In this document: positions 44,180-55,885 of the stretch, one piece after another
Layout of the letters: each line of letters starts with the position of its first letter
How positions within the stretch are numbered: the stretch's first letter is position 1
Assembly (NCBI RefSeq): GCF_019393635.1
Contig: NC_057861.1
Coordinates: forward strand, 359,892,953-359,956,952
DNA length: 64,000 nucleotides
Direction of reading: 5' to 3'
DNA from: Dromiciops gliroides
Taxonomy: Eukaryota; Chordata; Mammalia; Microbiotheria; Microbiotheriidae
The notes under the pieces: generated by a model
What the model was told of the DNA's origin: nothing
The model's database searches: none
Seen by the model: the letters and a program-made list of their open reading frames with translations, nothing else
Program-made: the position numbers and the translations under genes

Positions 44180-45722
44180 GCCCAATACTGAGGTAGAATG
44201 CATTCATTTAAGATGATTATGACAGATAACTTTTTGAAATTACTATTATTGGTATAATTGGTCACCTAGTTGATTTCATGCTATTAAACCCAAAAATGAC
44301 TTTCCAAAATTCCAGATTAAGTATACCCATCTCCTTTTCAAGACCATTTAGGATAACTCTGCTGTTTTTGACATATACTTCATTATTGGCTATAAATTGT
44401 GTAATTACATTGTGGAAATTTTAAGTGACCATGGGTTCTTCAGCTTTTCTCCATTCAGATTTTAATAACTCCTTGGTTTCCTTTCTTATTTCCCTAGGCT
44501 TAGGAATTAATGTATTACTTTATAATTACCTTGTACTGATTGGCAGTGCATTGTAGTATCATCAGAGCCAAGGGTGCCAGTAACAAAAAGCAGTATGAAG
44601 ATCTGTAATATGCCTAGTAAGATATATCTCTGACCTTGTTATGATAATGAACTGGCATATAATAAAAGCATTCACTACTTCAGTTCATTTCATGCACACT
44701 CAGGGTTTGTCTTCTTTGTACCATCTGTAATGAATTCTTTCCAACAGGTGGGATATTTGACTTTTCTGATATATCTTTACTTCTTGTGGTCTAAGATGAC
44801 AAAGGAACATCCTTTGCCCAGCTTTACTACATGTCAAGTAGAACACCCTATGAAGTACAATTTTTAAACATTTATAGGAGATTCACTCTTTGGAGTACTA
44901 ACAATAAGTTGTATCACCAGAGCTCAATAAGCCAGCATATCTGTGTTTCCATCAGTCACATGGAGACCATGCTGTACATCACATTTACTAAAATATATTC
45001 CTCTTTGATTCAAGGAATACCCATGTCGATAAAATCATAGATCTTTGTAATATTTAGTTGGAGAAATGCAATCTAACTCAGAAAAAATTGGAATTTTAAA
45101 TGTTGAATTTAAGACCTGGCAGTCAATAGCATGGCTCATTTTTCTATCATGGCATAGTTTGAATTTCCTAAAGATTTAATTCTCACAGGGGTGAGAAGTA
45201 GGATGCTAGGTTTCATGTGCCAAATTAGTACTTCTAACTACATTCTGGTGCCAATCTGAACATCAAGGGAAACTCTCAACAAAATCTACTTTCGTGGGGT
45301 TCCCTAACACACAGACATCCAAACTATGTTTTTTGGGTTGATTCCAATGTTCTTGAAACTGATCTAGGCAAATGGTATATGGGGAATGGTATCTAAAAGA
45401 CTTTTCATAAACTAAAAACCATATATATTACAGCATGTGGCACCCCACAAAGTAGTTCTCATGAGCACCACTGAAAAAAAGAAGAGAAAAAGAAAAAGGA
45501 AACACCTATGGTGTACAATTATATCACAGGTCCAACCACTCCCAATGGAAGAACACCGTTTTCCCTTGAGTGACAGACTTACAGTTCTGCATAAGTGCTC
45601 TCGATGGTCAGTTATTTAATTCTACTCTCCCTTTAACAAGCCTGTTGCCAAAGTACCTTGGTGGTTTATAACTCAAAGAGGAAATTAAACTAATAACAAA
45701 GGGTCAGCTTCCATTTCCGATT

Positions 45723-45770
<48 letters not shown>

Positions 45771-46525
45771 ATACCCAACAAAACCTTTGAATTCCAAGGA
45801 GTTCTTATTTCAGTGAATTTTCTTTATGATGTACATTCACAAAGAAAAATTAAACCTCACTGGGAGCTGTTTCTGTTCTGAATTCTTGAATGCAAGATAA
45901 AACCTTGGCATCTCTGCTGAAAGGTGGAACCTGCTGTCTGATTCCTAACGTGAAGAATGCAGCTGTAGGGAAGGAACACTGAACACTGCTCTATTATTTC
46001 TGTATTGTGTAAAATTTTATATAAACCTTGTGGAGGCCCACAAAGGGAAGACTGTTCATTTCCAAGGGGCTGGCCTTGATTTTCTTCTCGGGATAGTGAA
46101 GAACAGGAATCCATCTCTAATTAAAAGCAAACAAAAAAATGCCACTTTTTTTTTACATACATTCCTTACATACTTGTATTTGAATGTATTCTATGAACAG
46201 GATTTTTTTTTCATATTAATGCTGCATTAAAGAGTGTACACAGGAAGGACTCATCTGGAAGAGTAGGGGATAACAATGGCTGGAACTTAACCCTTCTGTT
46301 GCTTTTGGAGCTTGTCCTTGCACATGCCACCCTCCTCTGCCCTTTTCTTGAAATGCTATCCAGATGAGTATTTCAGGCTCCAGGCAAATGAATCATCTTG
46401 ATTGTTTATGAGGAGAAAGTGAATGCCATTTATTGATGGTGCATTTGATAGGATCAACCTAAAATACGTGTGTGTTCATGTGTGTGAACATGCATGTATG
46501 TCTATACTACTGCATATGATAATAT
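44180..46525. other. Long stretch without recognised genes; (CT)n inside
   Basis: A (CT)n tract occupies 45725-45770. The rest has no repeat I can name. Open frames at 44831-45040, 45857-46114 and others are short with no domain. Confidence 0.4.
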
Positions 46526-46529
46526 TAAT

Positions 46530-46720
46530 AATAACAATAGTGACTTACATTTATATAGTGCTTACTATGTGCTAGGTACTGTACTAAGGATTTTTATAAT
46601 TATCATCTCATTTAATCTCCTCAAAAACCCTGACAGTTAGGTGTTATTATAATCCACATTTTACATATGAGGAAACTGAGGCAAACCTGACTCCAGGCCC
46701 AGCTCTGTATTGTGCTATAT
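46530..46720 (-). repeat. Ther/MIR-like fragment
   Basis: TAGTGCTTACTATGTGCTAG, ATCTCATTTAATCTCCTCAA and ATATGAGGAAACTGAGGC. The core is truncated. Confidence 0.6.
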
Positions 46721-47245
46721 AGTTGATTTTTGTCCTTATACATATGTTGTTCAATTAAATCTGTAACTTCAATTGATTGTACTTGTTTTATAATGATGAT
46801 GTTTCCAATCACCTCAAGAGATTTTAGGATTTAGAGTTGGATGGAACCTTGGGGATCACTTAGTCCTACCCTTAGTGATTGTACTAAGTCTGATCACTTA
46901 AGTCCAAAGCATAGTTCTGACCATGTCAACCTCTGCCCCTTTTCAGTGAAGTATAGTGGCTCCCTATTTTTCCCAAGAACAAATATAAACCCATCTGTTG
47001 AGCTTCTAAAGCTCTTCATAATCTTTCCAGTCTCTTTACTCCTTACTCCCCAGGCCCCCATAATCTGGTGGCCTGGCCTCCATGCTATTCCAAGTGCACA
47101 ATACTCCATCTCCTAACTATAAATATTTCCCCTGGCTGTTTCCCCCATGTTTGAACCTCTCTCAACTCAACCTTCTGGCTTCCTTGACTTCCTTCATCAA
47201 TCAGGAAAGTTTCACTTCAGGAAGAAGTCTTTCCCAATCCTTCTT

Positions 47246-47400
47246 CTTCTTCCTTTTTTTTTTCAGGGCAATGGTGGTTAAGTGACTTGCCCAGGGTCAC
47301 ACAGCTAGTAAGTGTCAAGTGTCTGAGGCTGGATTTGAAATCAGGTACTCCTGAATCCAGGGCCGGTGCTTTAACCACTGTGCCACCTAGCTGCCCCTTC
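47246..47400 (-). repeat. Marsupial SINE in L2
   Basis: Reversed core and head with a duplication CCCAATCCTTCTT at 47233-47245 and 47401-47413. Confidence 0.9.
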
Positions 47401-47438
47401 CCCAATCCTTCTTAACTTTAGTGCCTTATCTCTGAGAT

Positions 47439-47602
47439 TATTATTATTATTATTATTATTATTATTTGGTGGGGGAATGGGTGTTAAGTGACTTGCCCAG
47501 GGTCACACAGATAGTGTCAAGTGTCTGAGGCCAGATTTGAACTCAGGTCCTCCTGAATTCAGGGCCACCACTTTATCCACTGTGCCACCTAGCTGCCCCA
47601 CC
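47439..47602 (-). repeat. Marsupial SINE in L2 with (ATT)n tail
   Basis: An (ATT)n run of nine to ten units (47439-47466) stands where the SINE A-tail should be, followed by the reversed core (47480-47510) and the GGGGCAGCTAGGTGGCACAG head on the minus strand. Confidence 0.8.
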
Positions 47603-47790
47603 CCCAATATGATCTTCAATTTATCCTGTATGTATTTTGTTTGTACATAAGTTTGCAAGTTGTCTTCTTGCATTGGACACTGAATTTGTAGAGAGCAGGG
47701 ACTTTTTTTTTCTTTGTATCCTCAGCACTTGCCACTGTGCCTAGCATACAGTAAGTACTTAATAAGTGCTTGTTGAGTTGATGACTGGAC

Positions 47791-48125
47791 TCTTTAAGAG
47801 ATATTGGTAGTATATAGCAGAAGTAGGATAAGAACCCAAGTCTTCTAATTCCAAATCCATCATTCATTCTATTTTTTTGAACTGCAGATGGACATAAATA
47901 TGGAAGATACATATCATAAACTAGATGAAAGAATTAGGATCCAAAAATATATTTTCATACTAAAATACCTGCACTAAACTCAATGAAAAGGTAAATTTTA
48001 AGAAGAATAATTATATGGTTCTATAGTTGGATTTAAAAAAATAACTGCACACATGCAGGATGTAGGAAAACATGGCTAGGTAATAGTTCATATGTAAAAA
48101 ATAAAGCCCTAGAAGTTTCAGTAGG
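47791..48125. other. No recognised feature
   Basis: AT-rich sequence without an open frame of note. Confidence 0.4.
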
Positions 48126-48129
48126 TTGG

Positions 48130-48665
48130 AAGCCCACAGTTTCAAGAATCTGATATGGCAGTTTAAAAAGTTAACTCAGTCTTAGGCCACATAAAGAGAG
48201 GTGCGGTATCTAGAGCTAGAGGGGACAGTCATATGGTACTCTGCCTAGTCAAGCTACAAGTGGAGTACTGTGTTAATTTCCAGGTAGTCCATTTTAGGGA
48301 GCACATTGACAAGTTCATGTACACTCAAAGAAAGGTGACCCTTATGGTGAGTCTATACCACCATTGTATATACCATACCCAGAAAGTTGGGGATGTTAAA
48401 CCTGCAGAATGGGAGACTTCAAAGGAGGAGGCATAATAGAGGTGCCCAATTATTTTAAGGGCTGTTCTGTGAAAAAAGGAATTAACTTGATCTGTCTGGC
48501 CTCTAATGATAGAACTAGAAGCTTTTAGAAAGTTGAAGAAAGGTAAGATTGGGCTTCTTATGAATAAGAATAACAATTAGAGCTCTCTAAAAGTAGAATG
48601 TACTTTCCCAGTAGGCAATGGGTTCCTCTTCACTGGAGGTCTTCGAATGCAGCCTAAGTGACCAT
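48130..48665 (+). repeat. CR1/L3 3' region
   Basis: CAAGTGGAGTACTGTGTTAA, TTTAGGGAGCACATTGACAA, TTATTTTAAGGGCTGTTCTG, AACAATTAGAGCTCTCTAAA and CACTGGAGGTCTTCGAATGC follow the order of the CR1/L3 3' end. Confidence 0.75.
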
Positions 48666-48918
48666 TGTTTTTGGGAATGCTATGGGATGTCAACACAAAA
48701 GAAACAAAAACCACACCTCAAATACTGAGGAGTTTTGGTTGAGTTGGGACAAAAGTATGTATTAAAAGAGAAAGATAGACATGCATGTCGGGGTCCCAAA
48801 TCCAAAGTTACAATGGATCCCCCAGCCTAAGAGAGGCAGGGGGTAATTTATGCTTGAAAACCACAAGGGGGGGGGTGTTATTGCAGAGAATGGACAGGTG
48901 GGGCTCAGAAGCAGGATT
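48666..48918. other. No recognised feature
   Basis: Contains a G-run near 48868-48877. Confidence 0.4.
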
Positions 48919-49058
48919 TTTTTGTGTGAGGAAATTGGGTTAAGTGACTTGCCCACGGTCACAAGAGCTAGGGTGTCAAGGGTCTGAGGCCAGATTTAAA
49001 CTCAGGTCCTCCTGAATCTAGGGCCAGTGCTCTATCTACAGCACCACCTAGTTGCCCC
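48919..49058 (-). repeat. Marsupial SINE
   Basis: Reversed AAGTGACTTGCCCACGGTCA core and a GGGGCAACTAGGTGGTGC head, with an imperfect AGAAGCAGGAT/AGAAACGGGAT duplication. Confidence 0.8.
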
Positions 49059-49343
49059 AAGAAACGGGATGTTTTGCTCCAATGGTTGACCACAAGACTG
49101 TGTTAAGCTGGTTTGAACTGCACAGCTTAGCCAAGTCAGCCAGAGAATACCAACAAAGGCATCTGGGAGTGAACAAGTCTTATGGTTCACTGAAGGCTCC
49201 TGACTGACTCCTTTCAGCAAACAGGCTTACTCTGTGTCCCCTACAGAAGCATTTTCACAAGGAATGTTACCTGTCCTGGTACAGATCGACTAGATGACCT
49301 CATATCCCTGACAACTGAGGTATTTGAATCTATGAACATTCTT
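49059..49343. other. No recognised feature
   Basis: Short unassigned stretch between two SINEs. Confidence 0.4.
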
Positions 49344-49460
49344 TTTTTATCTTCAGGGTCACACAGCTGGTAAGTGTCAAGTGTGTGAGGCCGGATTGGA
49401 ACTCAGGTCCTCCTGAATCCAGGGCTGGTGCTTTATCCATTGTGCCACCTAGCTGTCCTG
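49344..49460 (-). repeat. Marsupial SINE, shortened core
   Basis: It has the head and most of the core but lacks the usual gap before the tail. The duplication TCTATGAACATTCTT is at 49329-49343 and 49463-49477. Confidence 0.85.
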
Positions 49461-49477
49461 ATTCTATGAACATTCTT

Positions 49478-49845
49478 ATCAGAAACATACTAAGGGCTTT
49501 CTCCTGGGGCCTGGTTTCCTTAGTTCAATCTTGTTTTGTTTGGTTTTATTGCTTTTTATAGAGAAAGACTTTCAATTCATCCCATGATGGTATGTTTTTA
49601 GTAAGTGATGATTTGGGGATTCATTTTCTTCCAGTATATAGTGCACTATTTCCAAGATATCTTGAATTGAAATTCTTATCACCTCCTCATATTTAATCTG
49701 GTAGAAAGATCACTTCTCTTCTTCCCTTATATTCCTGACATTTCCAATTTCCTCATCATTTTCCTCCAAAGCAAAAATATTTGGGAACAACGTTTATTTC
49801 TCATTGGTATGTTTTCTAACTATCACTGCAATCAGGCATCTGAAC
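49478..49845. other. No recognised feature
   Basis: AT-rich sequence up to the LTR target duplication. Confidence 0.4.
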
Positions 49846-50267
49846 TGTGATAAAATAATGGGATTTGGCAGATGCCCAGGGGCCCCACCTGAAGATTGAT
49901 TTAGAATTGTTTGAATTGGGTGAGACTAAGAAATTGACTGAGTACCTACTTAAGCATGATTGGATGGAAACCACACCTGGCTGGCCCAGAATGTGTTGTT
50001 CTCAGAGGCTGTGGATTACTGATGTCAGAAGGAGATCACTCTCAACCAATTAGCTTGAAGGACCTCCTCTTTTGGGGAGGGAGACAGGAACTAGGAATTG
50101 GAGGCTCACTGAAGACGGAGAAAAAAAAAGGAGCGTCCCTCTTGTTGTTTGGACATCAGCTTGGTGGCAGAACTTCATGTGGGCTGCTAGGAAAGGAAGG
50201 TTTTTTCTCTCTGGATATACCGAATAGATCTAAGCTAGAATTTTCCATGCTATAAGGAATCTGTCCT

Positions 50268-50323
<56 letters not shown>

Positions 50324-50460
50324 ACTAACTTCTAACATATTTTAATAAAACCTTAAAAGCCTAAACTCTTGCTGAATTTATCAGTGATTTTAGCCAGCTT
50401 CCCCCAAAAAACTGGAGGGGGGTGGAGATTAGAACCGACATTTAGATTTTAAACATCACA
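49846..50460 (+). mobile_element. Solo LTR with 4-bp target duplication
   Basis: The element is 615 bp, begins TGTGATAAAA and ends AAACATCACA. GAAC flanks it exactly (49842-49845 and 50461-50464). A polyadenylation signal AATAAA is at 50344-50349. A (CT)n run (50271-50321) sits just before it. TG/CA ends and a 4-bp duplication fit a class I endogenous retrovirus. No internal genes remain. Two open frames (49865-50053 and 49956-50255) are incidental. Confidence 0.85.
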
Positions 50461-50464
50461 GAAC

Positions 50465-51224
50465 TATGACAAAAAGGAAGCAGCAAATCCTGAAAATAGT
50501 CCTCATAAGTGCATTCATTTTTTTTCTACACTAAGGATGCTTGCAGATATTATATAAAAAGTAGGGAGCTTTGGCTCCTGAGCCATTGTTCCTAAAAATG
50601 GTCCTTAGCACCATATCACTGTAGAGCTGATTGTTGAGAAAGGAGGAAAAACAGAAGAGTCAAGTGAACCCTTTTCATCAATCAACCTATTCTGTGCCAC
50701 ACATTGTGTTAGGCACAAGGGATACTAATACAAAGACTGAAATGAACTTTCCTTGTGTTTCAGTGCTTGTGTTCTTGTATGTTGTATGTGTCTTTGTGTG
50801 TTATATATGTCTTTGTGTGTTGTAAGTGTTCCTGGGCACTGGACCAGGTTTTTTAGGAGTTATGCAAAGAAGATACCAAAGGGCTGTTCAAAGATGACAC
50901 TGTGTCACAAGATTAGCAGTAGCTATGTCTTTTCGAAAAAAAAGTTATTGATAGTTTTGGTTTTTATTGCAAACATTTACAGGTTACCCCCACTTCTTGA
51001 GATTTTGTTTGTAAGAAACTAAAACAATGTAGCAAAACTAATAATGTAGTGCATCCACATTGGTAGTGCCCTCACTTCTCTATTTTTTATTGTTTTTAAC
51101 ATAAATCTATTTTTCCCTTTTCCAAAAATAATATAGAAAAGAAAAAGAAAACCCTTGCTATAAGAATGCATAGCCAAGCAAAACAAATTCTCTCATTTTG
51201 CACCCTAGATAGAAATCTAACATC
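50465..51224. other. No recognised feature
   Basis: Short GTGT-rich patches near 50780-50830. No gene is supported. Confidence 0.4.
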
Positions 51225-51475
51225 TAGGTGGTCCAGTAGATAAATCATGGTACTTGGAGTGAGAAAGACTGAGTTCAAATCTCGCCTTAGATACCTACTA
51301 GCCTTGTGGTCCCAGCTGAGAAAGTCACTTAACCTCTCTATGCCTCAGTTTCTTCATATGTTAAATGGGGATAACAGTACCTATCTCACAGGGTCGTTGT
51401 GATGATCAAATGATTTGACATATGTAAAATGGTTTTTAAACCTTGAAGCACTATATAAATGTTAGCTATTAGTGT
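51225..51475 (+). repeat. MIR-like CORE-SINE, near full length
   Basis: GACTGAGTTCAAATCTCGCC, AAAGTCACTTAACCTCTCTA, GCCTCAGTTTCTTCATATGT, TCTCACAGGGTCGTTGTGAT and AAGCACTATATAAATGTTAG keep the full MIR order. Confidence 0.7.
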
Positions 51476-51539
51476 TAACATTTTACCTTTATATTATCTG
51501 TGTTCTTAAATTCACCTTCGGAAAGGTCCTGCAGACATC

Positions 51540-52150
51540 AAAATATTTAAGGCAGCACTTTGTGTAGTGGCAAAGACCTGAAAACACAAAGTAGATGTCC
51601 ATCTGTTGGGGAATACATAAATAAGGTGTGGTATGTGAATGTAATGTAATGTGCTTCTGCTATCAGACATAAAGAAAGTAATAAATACAAAGAAGTGTAT
51701 ATAAATAAAATCATATGAACCAATGGAAAAGTGAAAGCAGCAGAATCAGAAAGCAACCCAAATGTGAACTACAGCAGTGGTAAATGGAGAGAACAAAACC
51801 ATCTCACACAGGGTGATATTAAAATGACCAAGCTTGTCCTCAAATAAACCATATGAGAAAGCACCTTCCCACCAGCTTTTTCCACTTTATAATTGGGGGG
51901 GGGGGGAAGGGGATAGAGTGACAGAGGAGAGGATACAAATTCTGCAAAGTAAAACATCTTGGATAGAGTGAAATACTACAATAATGTCAGACATTTTTCA
52001 AGTAACAGTTACTTTTGCTGAAGTGTCCCCCTTTGCCCCCTTTATTATTGTGGATAATTTTCTGGGAGTAGGAGTGGGAAGGTATACATTAGGAAATGAG
52101 GATGATATTAATAAAAAGATACCAATAAACTTTTCCAATAAAATTAAAAA
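51540..52150 (+). mobile_element. L1 3' end (ORF2 end and 3' UTR, second subfamily)
   Basis: GGCAAAGACCTGAAAACACA, TCCATCTGTTGGGGAATACA and GTGAATGTAATGTAATGTG mark the end of ORF2. A 3' UTR with a poly-G run at 51895-51906 and an AATAAAATT end follow. It resembles 41280-41795. Confidence 0.65.
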
Positions 52151-53129
52151 ACAAAGTGCTTTTATTATGCTTTAAAAATATGGTGTGGGAGGAAAAAACC
52201 CCAACACCTGAGTTCATTCTTGTCTGTTTTAAAGTCTTGTGCTTATATGACCTGTGCAAAGAGAGGGCCATTAACTTAGAGAAATGAGTGATAGATTTGT
52301 GATATTTCAACCTTCCCTTAATAAGGAATCATGGGTGTATCATCCATGAATAACTCTGAACCATTCAAAAATGTTGAGCTTAGCCTCTATGGCAGGACAT
52401 TCATAATTTTATTGCATTCCTTTTTGCAAACTCTTTTGTTTGTTTCTGATTTTTTTCAATTTTAAATGATTTCCCCCCCTAGAAACCTGTAAAATGCTCC
52501 ACTTCTAATCCCCTTTGATGGTGCCTCCTGACACATATATATTTCTCTAAAAACAAAACTATTCCCATAGAAATTTTATGTTTTTGTATGCAGGGTTGTG
52601 AAAGCTGTAGAATCATTGAATTGAATTCAATGAGTTGAGATGGTAATTGGCTAGCTTCTCTTTCTCCTACAGCATGACTTAGTTACACATCTGCCTCAGG
52701 GCCTCTTTCTCAGAACAACTGCATTTACATCATCTAATTTTCTTCATTGACTGTCTATGACATCCATTATTCCTTAAATAGGAGAATAAAGCCTCATAAA
52801 CACCAAGCTTGTTGAGAGATATCAGATGTTACTCAATATAATGGCAAATGTCTGTATGCTCATCTTTAAGCGCTTTGTATATTTTGTTAGACTTATGAGG
52901 TTAAGTGAATTTGTACCATTGTGATAGACTGAAACTCTTGGCAAGTTGAAGGCCACCTTCCCAGAATGACTGCTGAACCCCAACACTGCAAATTTTCCCA
53001 GGCATAGTTCCATAATCCTTGTTCTCTTCAGAGTGATTTTAGACAGAAACTAGTCTTATTCACAACTCGTTGCTATAACAAAAAACAAAACTGTAGTAAA
53101 GAGTAAACAATTGTGATTGCCGGGGGAAA
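52151..53129. other. No recognised feature
   Basis: AT-rich with no long frame. Confidence 0.4.
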
Positions 53130-53238
53130 AATAATGTTATGGGGGAAATAGAAGGATGTTTGGGGTAGGGGTTCTTGGGAATTCTCTTTAAAGAATTACA
53201 CCCTCTTTCACACAAATTCAATTAAAGTAAAATAATAC

Positions 53239-53244
53239 TTTATT
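53239..53244 (-). terminator. LTR polyadenylation signal
   Basis: AATAAA on the minus strand, followed by a T-rich stretch, inside the solo LTR. Confidence 0.75.
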
Positions 53245-53359
53245 TAGGTGCTAGGGAAAGGAACCTAAGTGAGAAGTCCTCGTCTCATGGCGAGAAGGTA
53301 TGGCACAGAGGCATGGCTCTCTGAGATACCTATCTCCCTGAGCAGGAGACAGGCAGATA

Positions 53360-53370
53360 CTTTTATAGAG
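53360..53370 (-). promoter_or_regulatory. LTR TATA box
   Basis: CTCTATAAAAG on the minus strand, about 350 bp from the LTR 5' end and 120 bp before the poly-A signal, the usual position for a retroviral U3 promoter. Confidence 0.7.
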
Positions 53371-53723
53371 GACCTATGGTGGTGGTCAGATGGGGTGACC
53401 TTCTGACTGTGGAAAGTTCCCTTATTGGAGGAAGATCATACCCCACTGGTGGTGGCTGGGGGAAGTTGGGTGAGGGACTGCTCCAGATCTCTCAAGCCAT
53501 CTCTCTCCCCCTCACACCACAAAGGCAGCAGTCACACCTAATCTTATCTCCCAGAGGGGTGGGGGAGACTGGAATAAAGGGTGGTGGTCCTGGAGCTAAC
53601 AGTCCTGATCCTGTGCCACTTATCTCTTTAGGTATGTCTGTCCTTTGGTTTAGTTGCTCAAGGAGAAGGTTCTTTGATTTACCTCAGAAAACTTCTGAGG
53701 TACCCCAGTCCCATAGCAAATAA

Positions 53724-54305
53724 TGTATCTTTTTATTAGGGAAAAATTCCTTGGACACATCAAGACATTGAGCTCTATACTCCTTGAAATACTTTCAGTA
53801 CTCAGGTTGTGAAGGGTTAACAGATAAACAAACTAAGACCTGGGTACTTATCAATAAACAATACTAATAGAAGCCTAAGGAAACAGTAGCCAGGAATTAA
53901 TAATTCTGGATGACAGGAAACAGAAATTGTACCTAGAAAAAAGGCCTTAAAACAAAGAGATATCCTTAACAGAGAGAACCCCTTGGGGTCTGACGAGTTT
54001 AAACAGGTTTATGAACATGCACAAAAGGACCAAATGTGTCCTTAGGTTCACCTTATGACATTTTAAACCTCAAAAACACACTCCTAAGGAAAAAAAGGTA
54101 CCCACCTTGGGGATGTTTTTAGGACAACAAGACTGACAAAATAGGATATTTAATGTCCCACAAGGAGGAGACTAAGATATGAGGAATTAACCTACATTTT
54201 TCATTATAAATATAACCATTTCCATCTCCCTAACCAAGACACCTTTTCTTCTTTTGTGTTCTCCCTGTGGTCATGCAGCCTTTTTTTGTTCATTTGTTGT
54301 TTTGT
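53724..54305. other. No recognised feature
   Basis: No LTR-internal motif, primer binding site or open frame could be found next to the solo LTR. Confidence 0.4.
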
Positions 54306-54459
54306 GTTTTTTCTGCAGGGCATGAGGGTTAAGTGATTTGCCCAGGGTCACCCAGCTTAGTAAGTGTCAAGTGTCTGAGGTCTGAGGCCAGATTTGAACT
54401 CAGGTCCTCCCTGATCCAGGGCGGGTGCTTTATCCACTGCACCACCTAGCTGCCCCCAA
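54306..54459 (-). repeat. Marsupial SINE with a small internal duplication
   Basis: Reversed core and head. The words GTCTGAG repeat in tandem near 54377-54391, which is unusual for the family. Confidence 0.85.
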
Positions 54460-54589
54460 CCATTCAATGTCTTTTAATAAAACTTAGAAATGGAGTCACT
54501 GAGTTGTGTAATTCTTTGGGATGCCTCATGATCAATTCCATCCATCCCTGCATCAGAAAGCCCTGGAATAAAGAGAGAATAGGGTAGCC

Positions 54590-54740
54590 TAGATGGCACA
54601 GTGGTTAGAAGCTCTGGCCCTGGATTCAGGAGACCTGAGTTCAAATCCAGCCTCAGACACTTGACACTTACTAGCTTGTGACCCCTGGCAAGTCACTTAA
54701 CCCCCATCTTCTCTGACCAAAAAAAAAAAAAAAAGACACA
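54590..54740 (+). repeat. Marsupial SINE
   Basis: AGCCTAGATGGCACAGTGG head, TGAGTTCAAATCCAGCCTCA and an A-tail. An imperfect AGAGAATAGG/AGAGAATGAG duplication flanks it. Confidence 0.85.
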
Positions 54741-55040
54741 AAAAAATAGAGAATGAGGGAAGACTACCTATAGAAGATGGGGGTTTTAGTTGTTTAAGAG
54801 CCAGGGGAGGGGGAAGCCATTTTTAAAGGAAGCTAGGGAGGTGAATAGTTGGAGCAGAGGAGGAAGAATATTCCAGGCATGGGGAAGACTAAAGAAAATT
54901 CCCAAAGTTTAAAGATGGTGTTTTTTCTTCATAGAAGAGCCAGGCGGCCAACTGTCCCTGAATAAAGAGTCTATCATGGAGTAAAGTATAAGAAAACTGG
55001 GAAGATAAGAGGGGGCTACGTTATGTAGGGTAAGAAGAGG
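54741..55040. other. Old repeat-like sequence, unassigned
   Basis: GGAGGAAGAATATTCCAGGC and GAAGATAAGAGGGGGCTACG recall an old mammalian interspersed repeat, family not named. Confidence 0.35.
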
Positions 55041-55145
55041 ACCTCCCCTACAGAAGCTGTTATGAGGATCAAATTAAATCATGTATGTAAAGCACTTTGT
55101 AAAGCTTAAAGTGTTTCATATTTGTTAGCTATTGTCATCATGGAG
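55041..55145 (+). repeat. MIR 3' end
   Basis: GTTATGAGGATCAAATTAAA, AAAGCACTTTGTAAAGC and TTGTTAGCTATTGTCATCAT. Confidence 0.55.
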
Positions 55146-55278
55146 GCTGGATTCCCAAACAGAAGGAAAAGTTTGCCCCATTATTCTTGGTACAAGTAGA
55201 ACCAGCATGAAAGAAAGTCAAATCCTTTCTAATAACTTCTGCTTCTCACCCACATCTCCCTTTGATGTGCTAGCACAC

Positions 55279-55302
55279 AAATTAATTAATTAATTAATTG
55301 GT
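55279..55302. repeat. (TTAA)n microsatellite
   Basis: About five AATT/TTAA units. Confidence 0.9.
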
Positions 55303-55374
55303 TATTTACATGCTAAATCAGTTTTTCTCCTCACTCAATAAATCAATCTGCTATTTACTCTTCAGCCCCAGTGT

Positions 55375-55700
55375 CCCACGCTGATCATATCACATCCTTG
55401 ATTCAAAATACTTCCCTTACTCCCCACTGCCTACATTTTATTAGAAGTCCTTCATAAATGTGTGTCCATCTTTCTGGCTTCAATCCACACTACTTTGCCT
55501 TCACCTAGTCTATATTCTAGCCAAAATGGATGACATTGAATTCCCTTCTTGTGTCATCCCATGCCTTTGTTTCACAATCTCACATGAACTAGATTGATTC
55601 TTTTCTCATTCTGCCTTTTGACATCCTCCCCTTTCCTTCAAATACTGATCAGTGGCCATGTCTTCCACGAAGCCTTCCATGGTCTCCTCAGATGGAAGTT
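55375..55700 (+). repeat. L2 fragment
   Basis: CTTACTCCCCACTGCCTAC, TTATTAGAAGTCCTTCATAA and CATGTCTTCCACGAAGCCTT are L2 ORF2 end and 3' UTR phrases. Confidence 0.65.
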
Positions 55701-55885
55701 GCTGTTGTTCATTCTTCCTTTTCAAAGAGGACCAATGACTTTATGGGGTGATGCCTTGACCTGTGCATGAATTGGATTTGCACAGAATCATCATCCTCAC
55801 TCTCTCTTCTAGCATCATTGAAGTCCAGTATCAATACATAAGTTAGAATGACTATCAGTGGCCCAGCATGCAGTGTCTGGCCTTG
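55701..55885 (-). repeat. Mar1-like composite SINE, 3' part
   Basis: Reversed tail TTGTTCATTCTTCCTTTTCA, then AATTGGATTTGCACAGA and CACTCTCTCTTCTAGCATCA, the reverse of the copy at 24948-25275. Confidence 0.65.

Larger units (their letters stand above)
46835..47790 (+). repeat. L2 3' region with two SINE insertions
   Basis: L2 text runs from 46835 (including TCTAAAGCTCTTCATAATCT) to 47235, resumes at 47414-47438 and 47603-47790, and ends with TGCCTAGCATACAGTAAGTA and AATAAGTGCTTGTTGA. Two SINEs split it. Confidence 0.7.
53135..53718 (-). mobile_element. Solo LTR with promoter and poly-A motifs
   Basis: The 584-bp element reads on the minus strand from TGCTATGGGA to CCCATAACA, with imperfect inverted ends TGYTATGG. 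AATAA flanks it (53130-53134 and 53719-53723). A TATA motif CTCTATAAAAG and, about 120 bp downstream, an AATAAA signal mark U3, R and U5. The 5-bp duplication is compatible with class I or ERVL-like elements. A 115-codon frame on the plus strand (53376-53723) is antisense to it and not a gene. Confidence 0.8.

Noticed and set aside
53376..53723. 115-codon open frame on the plus strand
   Set aside because: It is antisense to, and fills, the solo LTR.
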